64,000 nt of DNA from Pseudomonas proteolytica (GTDB taxonomy: Bacteria > Pseudomonadota > Gammaproteobacteria > Pseudomonadales > Pseudomonadaceae), in the NCBI RefSeq assembly GCF_007858275.1, contig NZ_VFEV01000003.1:186001-250000 (forward strand), given 5' to 3'. Both the position numbers and the translations under genes were made by a program. The notes under the pieces are model-generated. The model saw only the letters and a program-made list of their open reading frames with translations, searched no databases and was not told the origin of the DNA. Shown in pieces: positions 55,701-64,000 of the stretch; position 1 is the first letter of the stretch, and each line of letters opens with the position of its first letter.

Positions 55701-56469
55701 CATTGCCGACCCAATGTTCCTGGATCTCGTCAATTTCCCGGGGGCTGAGGTCGGCGAGGACTTTATCCAGGATGCCGATCAGCATTTTGTTTTCGCGGGG
55801 CACGCCCATCGCCAGTTGATAGCGATAAGGCGTTTCGCCACTGACATATAAACCATCGAGCTTGAGTTGGCGCAGGCTCCAGACACTGGAGGCCAGGTCC
55901 CCGACGACGGCGTCCACCTCATCGGTGGCCAGGGCCTGTAACGTCGAGCTGACGTTGGGCATCGCCACCAGGTTCAAGTCGGGATGGTGGGTGCGCAGCA
56001 ACTCGTGGGGGGCATAGTTCTCCACCACGGCAATCTTCAACCCGTACAGGTCCTTGAGGGAGCGGGGTTGGGCGCCGCCTTCGTGGGCGAGGATGACTAT
56101 CGGGAAGTCGAGGTAAGGCCGGGAAAATGCCAGGAAACCCTGACGCTCCGGGGTGGACATAATGCCCGGCAAGAGGTCGAGCTGGTTGTTCCTGGCCTGC
56201 TCCAGCAGTGCGCTCCAGTTGGCGGGCTCGATCAACTTGACCTTGATACCCAGGCGATCCTGGATCAGTCGAACATAGTCAGCCGCCAGGCCCTGGTAGC
56301 GGCCTTCTTCATCGCGATATTCAAATGGCGGCCACGACGCATCAACGCCCAGGCGCAGCTCCGGGTGGTCCGCCAACCAGCCATGCTCTTCATCAGTGAG
56401 AGTCAACGCGCCAGCCGTTGCGGTCCAGGTCAGCAGCGACAGCAGTAGCACGGTCGGCAGTCTGGGCAT
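52726..56469 (-). CDS. rmcA: RmcA-like c-di-GMP enzyme (SBP-PAS-GGDEF-EAL)
   Basis: Membrane protein of 1247 residues. The order is a signal peptide (to about 21), a periplasmic solute-binding domain (SBP_bac_3, about 25-255), a membrane helix (about 268-288), four PAS domains (about 310-800; each with PAS/PAC elements such as GCLLEVNKAFEDQIGLSAADVIGK), GGDEF with ARLGGDEFIIL (about 900) and an RDID inhibitory site, and EAL with GAEALIRWRHP, LEITE and DDFGTGYSSLSYLKRLP. Architecture, length and position next to tRNA and rpoD match P. aeruginosa RmcA, a redox/phenazine-linked phosphodiesterase; that role is inferred here. Confidence 0.88.
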   Translation of the reverse strand: MPRLPTVLLLSLLTWTATAGALTLTDEEHGWLADHPELRLGVDASWPPFEYRDEEGRYQGLAADYVRLIQDRLGIKVKLIEPANWSALLEQARNNQLDLLPGIMSTPERQGFLAFSRPYLDFPIVILAHEGGAQPRSLKDLYGLKIAVVENYAPHELLRTHHPDLNLVAMPNVSSTLQALATDEVDAVVGDLASSVWSLRQLKLDGLYVSGETPYRYQLAMGVPRENKMLIGILDKVLADLSPREIDEIQEHWVGNVIDHRAFWTDLLLYGLPAVLLLSTVLAIVIRINRRLSSEISRRVALEQELRSSEYHYRGLVESLSAIAWEADIHDFTYSYVSPHAEELLGYPRAHWLIPGFWRNIIHPADLTRADTFCQRETRANRDHSIDYRVITADGRCLWVRDIVSLIKHGHEPVMRGLMIDISEAKRTEEALQLSEEKFASVFQQCPDILVIARLSDGCLLEVNKAFEDQIGLSAADVIGKTATELNIWGIQGVGPNLLKRVQTTSIRNLEMPFLRSNGQAFTGLISAEPFQLDATEALVVVVRDITQLKETQQLLQTSEEKFAKAFHASPDGLLLTRQHDGLLLEVNEGFSRITGFNSAMSLDQSTLDLGIWVDLNERRHMLDLLHRDGLVRDFVCHIRRSDGQIRLCEVSSRPLPIGDDDCMLTIARDITERQLMQEKLQQAATVFESTAEGVLITDTRQNISAVNRAFSEITGYSEAEALGHTPRLLASGLHDSAFYAAMWHQLTANGHWQGEISNRRKNGELYPSWLTISAVRNHEQSITHFVAVFADISSLKHAQARLDYQAHHDPLTGLPNRTLFESRLQTALTGQQETGSQGAVLFLDLDRFKHINDSLGHPIGDLLLKDIAVRLKEQLRDIDTVARLGGDEFIILLPGLQQASDAQHLANKLLACFTLPFQAGEHEFFISASIGTSLYPQDGIDVATLVKNADAAMYRSKAKGRNRVERYTQDLTAQANERVALEHELRRAIERDELFLYYQPKLSLETQQLIGAEALIRWRHPTFGDVPPEHFIALAEENGMILQIGDWVLEQACRQLHLWRKTYDDFGPLSVNLAGAQLRHPNLLGRIEQLLRDNRLEPDCLQLEITENFIMSQAEEALEVLHKLKRLGVQLAIDDFGTGYSSLSYLKRLPLDFLKIDQSFVRGLPDDPHDAAIVRAIIALGHSMQFTIIAEGVETPAQQAFLADEGCEQMQGYIVSLPLPADIFAATFLHMTHSDFSDSTVEKPSL

Positions 56470-56560
56470 AACGGTCTCGTTATGGCACGGGGAATATTTC
56501 GAGTGTAGACGGGCATTGCGAGGGGAGGTAAAGCGGGGGGAGATTTAATCTGCACAAAGC

Positions 56561-56590
56561 AAAACCCCCAGGCCTGGGCCTGGGGGTTTT
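56561..56590. terminator. Bidirectional intrinsic terminator after rpoD
   Basis: AAAACCCCCAGGCC-TG-GGCCTGGGGGTTTT is a perfect 14-bp stem with A- and T-runs. It separates rpoD from the RmcA-like gene. Confidence 0.93.
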
Positions 56591-56594
56591 GTGA

Positions 56595-58445
56595 TCACTC
56601 GTCGAGGAAGGAGCGCAAATGCTCGCTTCTCGTCGGGTGGCGCAACTTGCGCAGCGCCTTGGCTTCGATCTGACGGATCCGCTCGCGGGTCACGTCAAAC
56701 TGCTTACCGACTTCCTCAAGGGTGTGGTCGGTATTCATGTCGATGCCGAAACGCATGCGCAGTACCTTGGCTTCACGGGCAGTGAGGCCGGACAGTACGT
56801 CGCGTGTCGCTTCTTTGAGGCTCTCAACGGTGGCGACATCGATTGGCGACTGCATGGTCGAGTCTTCGATGAAGTCACCCAGGTGGGAGTCTTCGTCATC
56901 ACCAATCGGGGTTTCCATGGAGATCGGCTCTTTAGCGATCTTCAATACCTTGCGGATTTTATCCTCAGGCATTTCCATGCGTTCACCCAGCTCTTCCGGG
57001 GTCGGTTCGCGACCCATTTCCTGCAACATCTGCCGGGAAATACGGTTGAGCTTGTTGATGGTCTCGATCATGTGCACCGGAATACGGATGGTGCGGGCCT
57101 GGTCGGCGATCGAGCGAGTGATCGCCTGACGGATCCACCAGGTGGCATAAGTCGAGAACTTGTAGCCGCGACGGTATTCGAACTTGTCCACAGCCTTCAT
57201 CAAGCCGATGTTGCCTTCCTGGATCAGGTCGAGGAATTGCAAGCCACGGTTGGTGTACTTCTTGGCGATGGAGATCACCAGACGCAAGTTCGCTTCAACC
57301 ATCTCTTTCTTCGCGCGACGGGCCTTGGCCTCGCCGATCGACATGCGACGGTTGATGTCCTTGATCTCGGCAATCGTCAGACCGGTTTCGGTCTGCAATG
57401 CAGTCAGCTTCTGCTGGCAACGAACGATGTCGGCCTGGAAGCGACCAATGGCTTCAGCGTATTTGCTTTTGCCCTTGGCCAGTGCATCGGTCCAGCTTTC
57501 GTCAACTTCATTGCCCGGAAACTGGCGCAGGAAGTCGGTACGCGGCATGCGCGCATCACGGACACAGAGCTGCATGATCGCACGCTCTTGTGCACGCAGA
57601 CGCTCAAGGGCGCTACGAACCCGCTCAACCAGGCCTTCGAATTGCTTCGGCACCAGTTTGATCGGCATGAACAGCTCAGCCAGGGCCAGCAGCTCGGCGG
57701 TTGCCTGCTTGCTGCCACGACCGTGCTTCTTCAGGGCCTTGCGCGCCAGTTCCATCTGATCGGAGACCGCGCCAAAGCGCTGGGCTGCGATGATCGGATC
57801 CGGGCCGCTTTCGACTTCTTCTTCGTCGTCGGTGCTGGCTTCAGCCTCGTCGTCGTCGGTTTCGTCGTCCGCTTTCACGGCCTTCGGGTCGACAGGCGGC
57901 GGAATTTCGGCGGCAGGCGGCGTAATGCCGTCGTCCGGGTCGATATAACCGCTCAGGACGTCGGACAGGCGGCCACCTTCGGTGGTAACGCGGGTGTACT
58001 CGGAGAGAATGTGGTCAACCGTGCCAGGGAAGTGCGCAATTGCGCCCATCACTTCGCGGATGCCCTCTTCGATACGCTTGGCGATTTCGATTTCGCCTTC
58101 GCGTGTCAGCAGCTCGACGGTACCCATTTCGCGCATATACATGCGCACAGGGTCCGTCGTGCGGCCTATATCGGTCTCGACTGCAGCCAGCGCGGCAGCA
58201 GCTTCTTCAGCGGCGGCCTCGTCGGTATCAGCGTCGGCCAGCATAAGGGAATCCTTATCTGGCGCGACTTCGAATACGTTGATCCCCATGTCGTTAATCA
58301 TGCGGATGATGTCTTCCACCTGCTCTGGATCTGAAATATCTTCAGGCAGGTGGTCGTTGACCTCCGCGTAAGTCAGGTAACCCTGCTCACGACCGAGTGT
58401 GATCAACTCTTTGATACGAGACTGCTGTTGCGCTTTTCCGGACAT
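56595..58445 (-). CDS. rpoD: Principal sigma factor RpoD (sigma-70)
   Basis: Housekeeping sigma factor of 616 residues. Region 1.1 is at the N terminus ([25 protein letters not shown]), region 1.2 includes [11 protein letters not shown], and a long acidic non-conserved region follows ([20 protein letters not shown]). Region 2 has [59 protein letters not shown], and region 4.2 has [30 protein letters not shown]. It is the third gene of the rpsU-dnaG-rpoD macromolecular synthesis operon, with a 67-base gap after dnaG. Confidence 0.98.
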   Translation of the reverse strand: MSGKAQQQSRIKELITLGREQGYLTYAEVNDHLPEDISDPEQVEDIIRMINDMGINVFEVAPDKDSLMLADADTDEAAAEEAAAALAAVETDIGRTTDPVRMYMREMGTVELLTREGEIEIAKRIEEGIREVMGAIAHFPGTVDHILSEYTRVTTEGGRLSDVLSGYIDPDDGITPPAAEIPPPVDPKAVKADDETDDDEAEASTDDEEEVESGPDPIIAAQRFGAVSDQMELARKALKKHGRGSKQATAELLALAELFMPIKLVPKQFEGLVERVRSALERLRAQERAIMQLCVRDARMPRTDFLRQFPGNEVDESWTDALAKGKSKYAEAIGRFQADIVRCQQKLTALQTETGLTIAEIKDINRRMSIGEAKARRAKKEMVEANLRLVISIAKKYTNRGLQFLDLIQEGNIGLMKAVDKFEYRRGYKFSTYATWWIRQAITRSIADQARTIRIPVHMIETINKLNRISRQMLQEMGREPTPEELGERMEMPEDKIRKVLKIAKEPISMETPIGDDEDSHLGDFIEDSTMQSPIDVATVESLKEATRDVLSGLTAREAKVLRMRFGIDMNTDHTLEEVGKQFDVTRERIRQIEAKALRKLRHPTRSEHLRSFLDE

Positions 58446-58512
58446 AACACCCTATCCACTGAAGGTCTTGGCGGGCAAAAAACAAGCCGAGGATTATACC
58501 CGAGCTATGACC

Positions 58513-60483
58513 TCACACGCCAGCTGAGGTCGGGTTTGATGCGGAAACATTCTGTTTTAAGAGGTCGCGCATCTGCTTTGCTATCTGAATTTGCTCTTCA
58601 GCCGACAATCCTGGCTGCCTTGCTTTCTTGATAAGTTCATCGAGGGTCTGCGTGTGCTGACCCGCGGATAACCTAGTAATGGTGTCTAAAAACTGTTGTT
58701 CAAGGTTATCGCCGTCAATTAACCACTCCTTTTCTGCGAGCGCTTTCAACAAACGTCCTTGCTCCGTGCCATGCCAGCGGGCCATCAACTGGATTGAGTT
58801 TAGCTTAGGATTTTTCTGCACGGCCTCGATCAGGGCAATCAGCACCTGGGCGTAGGTGTTGCTTTCGTTGGCAAAATGTTCGGCGCTTTCCACCCGGCCC
58901 GCCAGTTGCGGGTGGTGGATCAGGGTGCGCAGGGCAATCAGCGTCGGCGCTTCTACGGCCACCGGCGTGCGCGGGGCGTACGGTTCGTCGCGGTCGCCGC
59001 GCTTGCCGTTTTTGTTCCAGGGCTTCTTGTCCCATTTCTTGCCGCCGGCGCCGGGTTTTTTCGGTGTCCAGTCCTGTTGCGGCACAAAGGCTTCTTGAGG
59101 CTGGTGAAAATCCCCATAGTCCGGCATGGCGTCGTAGTCGAAGCCCGGGTCGTAGGCCGGTGGCGCATCCTGGGGTGCGCTGTGCACCAGCTGGCTGACC
59201 GCCTCGCCGCTCAGCCCGGTGATTTCCAGCAAGCGCTGGCGCATCAGGGCCTTGAGGTTGGCGCCGGGAACCTTGTCGATCAGCGGTGCCGCGAGGGTGG
59301 CCATGTGGGCCTTGCCTTCGAGGGAGCGCGGGTCGGCTTCTTCGGTCAATTGCTGGAAGAAATAATCGGCCAGCGGCTGTGCGTGCTGATGAATGCGCGC
59401 GCGAAACGCATCGGTACCTTCGGAGCGCACCAGGGTATCCGGGTCTTCACCTTCGGGCAGGAACAGAAAGCGCGCGCGGCGCCCGTCCTGCAGGCTCGAC
59501 AGGGTGGCTTCGAGGGCGCGCCAGGCGGCATTGCGGCCGGCCTGGTCACCGTCGAAGCAGAACAGCACGCTGGGCACCACGCGAAACAGGCGTTTCATGT
59601 GTTCTTCGCTGGTGGCGGTGCCGAGGGTGGCCACGGCATTGCGCAAGCCTTGCTGGGCCAGGGCGATAACGTCCATATAGCCTTCAACCACGATGATTTC
59701 ATCGAGGTTGCGGTTGTTCTTGCGCGCTTCGAACAGGCCGTAGAGTTCCTGGCCCTTGTGAAACACCGGGGTTTCCGGGGAGTTCAGGTATTTGGGCTTG
59801 TCGTCGCCCAATACCCGGCCGCCGAAGGCGATGATGCGGCCACGGCTGTCGCGGATCGGGAACATCACTCGGTCGCGGAAGCGGTCATAACGCTTGCCGG
59901 TCTCGGCATTTTCCACCAGCAAGCCAGCGTCGATCATGGCTTTTTGCTGCAGGGTATCGCTGCTCAGATGCTTGTACAGGTTGTCCCAACCCGGCGGGGC
60001 GAAGCCCAGGCCGAAGTCGCGGGCGATTTCCCCGGTCAGGCCGCGGCCCTTGAGGTAATCCACGGCGGCTTTGCGCTGTGGATGGCTTTTAAGGGCCTGG
60101 CGGTAGAACTCGGCGGCGGCGGTGAGCAGCGGATACAGCGGCGAATCCGTGGGCTGGCGTGGTTTGTGCGGTCGGCCACTTTCTTCGCGGGGGATTTCCA
60201 TGCCGGCGGCTTTTGCCAGTTCCTCGACGGCCTGGGGGAAGTCCAGGTTGTCGTGGTCCATGATAAAGCCAAGGGCATTGCCGCCCGCGCCGCAACCGAA
60301 GCAGTAGTAGAACTGCTTGTCGGGGCTGACGCTGAACGATGGAGTCTTTTCTTTGTGGAACGGGCAGCAGGCGGTGTAGTTCTTGCCGGCTTTTTTCATT
60401 TGCACGCGCGAGCTGACAACATCGACGATGTCGGTGCGGTTCAGAAGGTCGTCAATAAAGCTCTGGGGAATTAGCCCGGCCAT
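58513..60483 (-). CDS. dnaG: DNA primase
   Basis: Primase of 656 residues that makes RNA primers at the fork. The CHC2 zinc finger is CCPFHKEKTPSFSVSPDKQFYYCFGCGAGG (about 39-68). The catalytic TOPRIM domain shows VVEGYMDVIALAQQG and FCFDGDQAGRNAAWRALE. The C-terminal helicase-binding part follows a variable linker rich in Lys, Gly and Pro (about 490-520). The start MAGLIPQSFIDDLLNRTDIVDVV is the family start; 15 extra codons upstream are not needed. Confidence 0.97.
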   Translation of the reverse strand: MAGLIPQSFIDDLLNRTDIVDVVSSRVQMKKAGKNYTACCPFHKEKTPSFSVSPDKQFYYCFGCGAGGNALGFIMDHDNLDFPQAVEELAKAAGMEIPREESGRPHKPRQPTDSPLYPLLTAAAEFYRQALKSHPQRKAAVDYLKGRGLTGEIARDFGLGFAPPGWDNLYKHLSSDTLQQKAMIDAGLLVENAETGKRYDRFRDRVMFPIRDSRGRIIAFGGRVLGDDKPKYLNSPETPVFHKGQELYGLFEARKNNRNLDEIIVVEGYMDVIALAQQGLRNAVATLGTATSEEHMKRLFRVVPSVLFCFDGDQAGRNAAWRALEATLSSLQDGRRARFLFLPEGEDPDTLVRSEGTDAFRARIHQHAQPLADYFFQQLTEEADPRSLEGKAHMATLAAPLIDKVPGANLKALMRQRLLEITGLSGEAVSQLVHSAPQDAPPAYDPGFDYDAMPDYGDFHQPQEAFVPQQDWTPKKPGAGGKKWDKKPWNKNGKRGDRDEPYAPRTPVAVEAPTLIALRTLIHHPQLAGRVESAEHFANESNTYAQVLIALIEAVQKNPKLNSIQLMARWHGTEQGRLLKALAEKEWLIDGDNLEQQFLDTITRLSAGQHTQTLDELIKKARQPGLSAEEQIQIAKQMRDLLKQNVSASNPTSAGV

Positions 60484-60937
60484 GGCGTTCTCGTCATCAC
60501 TGCGTGTAAATGAGGGCCCGTGACGCACTCAAGTCGCGCATGTCGGCGGCTTGATCATCGATTGTCTGTTTGGGCTGTCAGGAAGTCTATCTGTCGAGCG
60601 TTCACTGACGTTAGTTCCAATCAGTCTTCGACGTATCTGAAAGTGTTGCCCTGGAGTCCGGTCACGGCCAATGGCGGCCTCGGAAGCTCATCGTGGGGCA
60701 CAGCCGACCTATTGATCGCCTGTTTGGAAAATAAGTGTGCTCGTCAGTAGCCTTGTTAGGCTCGTCAGAAGAGACGTGCACCGCTGGCAAAAGAGCCAGT
60801 CCTGACGTTTGAAACAGTGAAGCTTTGTCTCGGTCGCATGGGCGGCGTCGACGGTGAAGCATCAAGCGATATCCGCAAATGCCAACAGCCCGGCTGAGGG
60901 CCGGGCTTGGCAGAAGCTTGCTACGAACGTCTGTGTA
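60484..60937. other. Gap between rpsU and dnaG, no gene seen
   Basis: About 450 bases on the operon strand. Near rpsU lies the hairpin GCCAA-C-AGCCCGGC / GCCGGGCT-TGGC (60881-60911), a likely rpsU attenuator or processing site without a strong T-run. The rest holds no supported reading frame. In P. aeruginosa a GatB/YqeY-type gene is found here as I recall; I see no trace of it. Confidence 0.7.
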
Positions 60938-61153
60938 TTAGTACAGACGAACGGCGCGGCGCTGTTCGCGCTGAACTTTCTTGGCGTGACGCTTAACAGC
61001 GGCTGCTGCTTTACGTTTACGCTCAGAAGTTGGCTTCTCATAAAATTCGCGGCTACGAACTTCAGCCAGAACACCGGCTTTTTCGCAGGAGCGCTTGAAA
61101 CGACGCAGAGCTACGTCGAAGGGTTCGTTCTCTTTTACTTTGACGGCTGGCAT
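60938..61153 (-). CDS. rpsU: 30S ribosomal protein S21
   Basis: A 71-residue basic ribosomal protein: [26 protein letters not shown], then [24 protein letters not shown], ending RRAVRLY. The sequence is nearly invariant in the genus. First gene of the macromolecular synthesis operon, divergent from tsaD. Confidence 0.98.
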
Positions 61154-61356
61154 CCAGAGCTACCTTCTTTCATTACCGGGAATCAACGTTCTCGTCGCAA
61201 AAAATTCGCGGCTGAGGTCGTCGGTTTTTAAGGGTTGCGGATGTTAACCCCTCATTGCCCGGAATGCAAAGCCTCTGATCGAAAACCGCTAGTCGGGAGG
61301 GGGCATGGCGACTATTATGCGCGCCTTCGAATTCAGCCTCTACAAGGCGCAAACCC

Positions 61357-62382
61357 ATGTTAGTACTGGGCTTAGAAACCTCCTGCGACGAGACCGGCGT
61401 CGCGCTTTACGACAGTGAACGCGGGCTTTTGGCCGATGCACTGTTCAGTCAGATAGACCTGCATCGCGCCTATGGTGGCGTGGTGCCGGAGCTGGCCAGC
61501 CGTGATCACGTCAAACGCATGTTGCCATTGATCCGCCAGGTGTTGGACGAGGCCGATTGTGTCGCGACCGAGATCGATGCCATTGCCTACACCGCCGGCC
61601 CTGGATTGGTCGGGGCCCTGCTGGTTGGGGCTTCCTGCGCCCAGGCGCTGGCATTTGCCTGGGGTATTCCAGCCCTTGGCGTGCACCACATGGAAGGCCA
61701 TTTACTGGCGCCCATGCTGGAAGAAAACCCACCCGAGTTCCCGTTCGTCGCTTTGTTGGTTTCGGGCGGCCATACGCAGCTGGTTCAGGTCGATGCAATC
61801 GGTCAGTACACGCTTCTGGGGGAAACCCTGGACGATGCCGCCGGTGAAGCGTTCGACAAGACCGCCAAGATGATGGGCCTCAATTACCCCGGCGGTCCGG
61901 AAATTGCGCGCCTGGCGCAAAAAGGTGTGGCTGGGCGCTATACCTTCCCCCGCCCCATGTGTGATCGCCCAGGCTTGATGTTCAGCTTCAGTGGCTTGAA
62001 AACCTCGGCCTTGAACACCTGGCAGCAAAGCGTCAGCGCCGGGGACGACAGTGAGCAAGCCCGTTGCGACATCTCTCTGGCGTTCCAGCAGGCGGTGGTG
62101 GAGACTTTGACCATCAAGTGCAAGCGCGCCTTGAAGCAGGCCGGGATGAAGCGCCTGGTGATTGCGGGCGGCGTCAGCGCCAACAAGGCCTTGCGTCTGT
62201 CCCTGGAGAAAATGCTCGGCGACATGAAGGGCAATGTGTTTTACGCGCGCCCCGAGTTCTGTACCGATAACGGCGCGATGATTGCCTTTGCCGGGTGCCA
62301 GCGCTTGCAGGCAGGCCAGCACGAGAGCCTGGCCATCAGCGTGCAGGCGCGCTGGCCGATGGAGCAGTTGCCGCCCTTGTGA
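61357..62382 (+). CDS. tsaD: tRNA threonylcarbamoyladenosine transferase subunit TsaD
   Basis: ASKHA-fold enzyme of 341 residues that transfers the threonylcarbamoyl group to A37 of ANN-reading tRNAs with TsaB and TsaE. Signatures are [17 protein letters not shown], the metal-binding HHMEGH motif (about 111-116), [40 protein letters not shown] and the C-terminal [12 protein letters not shown]. It is divergent from rpsU, the usual place. Confidence 0.97.
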   Translation: MLVLGLETSCDETGVALYDSERGLLADALFSQIDLHRAYGGVVPELASRDHVKRMLPLIRQVLDEADCVATEIDAIAYTAGPGLVGALLVGASCAQALAFAWGIPALGVHHMEGHLLAPMLEENPPEFPFVALLVSGGHTQLVQVDAIGQYTLLGETLDDAAGEAFDKTAKMMGLNYPGGPEIARLAQKGVAGRYTFPRPMCDRPGLMFSFSGLKTSALNTWQQSVSAGDDSEQARCDISLAFQQAVVETLTIKCKRALKQAGMKRLVIAGGVSANKALRLSLEKMLGDMKGNVFYARPEFCTDNGAMIAFAGCQRLQAGQHESLAISVQARWPMEQLPPL

Positions 62383-62416
62383 GCAGACGAACATGAGCCG
62401 GGCTCACCGGGCATAT

Positions 62417-62986
62417 TTAAAAATGCCGTTCGCGCCCGGCAAACAGGTCGCGTAAATTGCCGCGATGGCGCCAGACGATCAGCAGGGTGAGCACGCTCAT
62501 CGGCAGCAGCGCTGCCGGCTCCTGCCAGGCCAGTAGTGGCAGGGTCAGGGGGGTGGCGATCAACGCTGCGAGGGAGCTGGTGCGGGTCAGGTAGAACGTC
62601 AGCAACCAGGCGGCAATGGCCAGCAACGCCGCTGGCGGGTAGATTCCCAGCAGCATGCCGGCCGCCGTCGCGACGCCCTTGCCGCCGCGAAAGCGAAAGT
62701 ACAGTGGGAACAGATGGCCGAGCACGGCGCATACGCCAATCCAGGCCTGTTGTTGCAAGGGGAGGCCAGCCAGATCGGCTATCAGTACCGGCAGCAGGCC
62801 TTTGCAGACGTCGCCGAACAAAGTCAGCACGGCGAGTTTTTTGCCGGCCAGGCGCAACATATTGGTGGCGCCGGCATTGCCTGAGCCACTCATTCGCGGG
62901 TCGGGATTTCCCGTCAGGCGGCTGAGCAAGATGGCAAAGGACAGCGAGCCGAGCAGGTAGGCGAGGGTCGCCAGTAACCAAGACAT
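62417..62986 (-). CDS. plsY: Glycerol-3-phosphate acyltransferase PlsY
   Basis: Inner-membrane acyltransferase of 189 residues using acyl phosphate to make lysophosphatidic acid. Five helices and the three family motifs are seen: [18 protein letters not shown] (about 34-51), [21 protein letters not shown] (about 90-110), and the third in the RTSSLAAL region. Convergent with tsaD and divergent from folB. Confidence 0.96.
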   Translation of the reverse strand: MSWLLATLAYLLGSLSFAILLSRLTGNPDPRMSGSGNAGATNMLRLAGKKLAVLTLFGDVCKGLLPVLIADLAGLPLQQQAWIGVCAVLGHLFPLYFRFRGGKGVATAAGMLLGIYPPAALLAIAAWLLTFYLTRTSSLAALIATPLTLPLLAWQEPAALLPMSVLTLLIVWRHRGNLRDLFAGRERHF

Positions 62987-63060
62987 GCTAACTATTCCGG
63001 GCGAGGACGCCTTGATTCTAACGGGGCATTGCGCCCTTGTCGTGCTGTGGAGAAGAGTGC

Positions 63061-63414
63061 TTGGACAGAGTGTTTATCGAAGGCCTGGAAGTCGACACCG
63101 TGATCGGGGCCTACGACTGGGAGCGAGGTATCCGTCAGTGCCTGCGCCTGGACCTGAGTTTCGCCTGGGACAATCGCCCCGCCGCGGCCGGTGATGACCT
63201 GACCCTGGCGCTCGATTACGCCAGTGTTTCCGCACGTATCCAGGCCTTCGCTGCGCAGGCGCAATTCCAACTGGTGGAAACGTTTGCCGAGCGCCTGGCG
63301 CAAGTCCTGATGGAAGAATTCCAGATTCCCTGGCTGCACCTCAAGTTGACCAAGCCCGGTGCCGTCCCGGCCGCCAAGGGTGTGGGCGTGGAGATCGAGC
63401 GCGGATGTCGCTAA
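63061..63414 (+). CDS. folB: Dihydroneopterin aldolase
   Basis: Folate-pathway aldolase (also epimerase) of 117 residues. It reads [25 protein letters not shown] at the start, with the catalytic Lys in [23 protein letters not shown] and the Glu/Tyr pocket in [13 protein letters not shown] and [13 protein letters not shown]. No ATG fits; TTG at 63061 lies eight bases after GGAGAAG and gives the normal N terminus. Its end overlaps folK by 10 bases. Confidence 0.94.
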   Translation: MDRVFIEGLEVDTVIGAYDWERGIRQCLRLDLSFAWDNRPAAAGDDLTLALDYASVSARIQAFAAQAQFQLVETFAERLAQVLMEEFQIPWLHLKLTKPGAVPAAKGVGVEIERGCR

Positions 63415-63917
63415 CTCAGGTTTACCTTGGTCTTGGTAGCAATATCGAGCGCGAGTCCCATCTGTGTGCGGGCCTCGACGCGTTGGCGGGCTTTTTGACG
63501 GACTTGCGCTGTTCGGCGGTGTTCGAAAGCCAGCCAGTGGGAATCAAGAGCGGGCCGTTTTTCAACCTAGTGGTGTCGGCATACACCGATTTGCCCCTGA
63601 TGGAATTGGATCGCCGCTTGAAGTTCATCGAGGCCGAAAATGGTCGCTATGCGCCGGATCGCAAGGGTCTGCCTTTGGATATCGATGTGCTGCTGTATGG
63701 CGACCTGAGCGGTAACTTCGATGGATTGGTGTTGCCGCGGGCAGAAATCCTGAAGAACGCCTTTGTGTTGTGGCCGCTGTCGTTGATGGCGCCAGAGCGC
63801 GTGCATCCGGAGGTGGGCAAAACGTTCGCCGCGTTGTGGCGCGACGCGCAGATCGATCAGGTGCTGGCCCCTGTTGCCTTCAAGTGGCGCGACCAGCAGC
63901 TCACCCAGGGCCTGTAG
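63405..63917 (+). CDS. folK: HPPK (6-hydroxymethyldihydropterin pyrophosphokinase)
   Basis: A 170-residue pyrophosphokinase for the step after FolB. The pterin site VYLGLGSNIERESHL, the YTDLPLMELDRRLKFIEAENGR segment and the metal-binding GLPLDIDVLLYG are present, as is the HPPK end LPRAEILKNAFVLWPLSLMAPERVHPE. It overlaps folB and is in operon with it. Confidence 0.92.
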   Translation: MSLTQVYLGLGSNIERESHLCAGLDALAGFLTDLRCSAVFESQPVGIKSGPFFNLVVSAYTDLPLMELDRRLKFIEAENGRYAPDRKGLPLDIDVLLYGDLSGNFDGLVLPRAEILKNAFVLWPLSLMAPERVHPEVGKTFAALWRDAQIDQVLAPVAFKWRDQQLTQGL

Positions 63918-63970
63918 GGGGCGGCCTGCCGGCGACGGCGCCCTCTGGTTTGAGGGGATGCAGCTGACGC

Positions 63971-64000
63971 CATCGCGGGCAAGCCCGCTCCTACACTGAA
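63971..64000. repeat. Left half of a REPIN, cut by the window end
   Basis: CATCGCGGGCAAGCCCGCTC and CTACACTGAA have the usual REP arm sequence; the partner arm would lie beyond base 64000. Confidence 0.75.

Noticed and set aside
56619..58334. 571-codon frame antisense to rpoD
   Set aside because: rpoD is certain; the frame is a mirror of its codon bias and has no domain.
60662..60865. Short frame in the rpsU-dnaG gap
   Set aside because: No similarity to YqeY or other known proteins by eye, no ribosome site, and unusual composition.

Overview
The window is about 61% G+C chromosomal DNA from a Pseudomonas, most likely of the P. fluorescens group. The protein sequences read like this genus throughout. 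The gene order (creBCD, a fiu-type iron locus, glcB, bioBFHCD, tandem acyl-CoA dehydrogenases, pqq, davBA, rpoD-dnaG-rpsU, tsaD, folBK) is the Pseudomonas core backbone as I recall it. The intergenic gaps are full of REP/REPIN palindromes typical of this group.

Layout. 1-8.6 kb: 3' part of glutathione-independent formaldehyde dehydrogenase (fdhA), an orphan RskA-like membrane protein, a DUF2780 secreted protein, a PlsC-type acyltransferase, a retropepsin-like protein, the creBCD two-component system with its membrane protein, and a GST. 8.7-14.5 kb: a PepSY membrane protein plus small partner, then an ECF sigma / FecR / TonB-receptor iron-uptake cassette (fiuI-fiuR-fiuA type) with two Fur-box candidates. 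14.6-18.5 kb: a DnaQ-like exonuclease coupled to a cNMP/CBS/DUF294 protein, a single-domain response regulator, and an orphan gene with a structured leader. 18.5-25.2 kb: glcB, a two-ACT-domain regulator, rarD, srkA, modE. 25.2-30.6 kb: comF divergent from bioB, then bioFHCD. 31-38.5 kb: three paralogous acyl-CoA dehydrogenases with a diguanylate cyclase between the first and second. 38.7-42.3 kb: LysR regulator divergent from a class III aminotransferase, a RelE/HigA-type toxin-antitoxin pair, and a Pmp3 peptide. 42.3-51.2 kb: pqqF-pqqABCDE, davBA lysine catabolism and an Lrp-type regulator. 51.6-64 kb: two unknown genes, tRNA(CAU), an RmcA-like GGDEF/EAL protein, rpoD, dnaG, rpsU, tsaD, plsY, folB, folK.

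Regulation readable from the DNA: a PsrA-type box beside a consensus promoter for the first acyl-CoA dehydrogenase; a perfect CRP/Vfr palindrome before the diguanylate cyclase; a BirA-type box over the bioB -35 that also lies inside the first codons of comF; Fur boxes at the iron cassette; a palindromic operator before the toxin-antitoxin operon; and a terminator-like hairpin between pqqA and pqqB.

Most unusual structure: two copies (12668-12912 and 24134-24363) of a 230-245 bp element with 21-bp terminal inverted repeats and 10-bp target duplications. It carries an internal REPIN-like hairpin and sits at the same relative position inside the arm of a different REPIN in both places. A second oddity is a REPIN-like hairpin after creD whose two tips have both been expanded into tandem 18-bp units.
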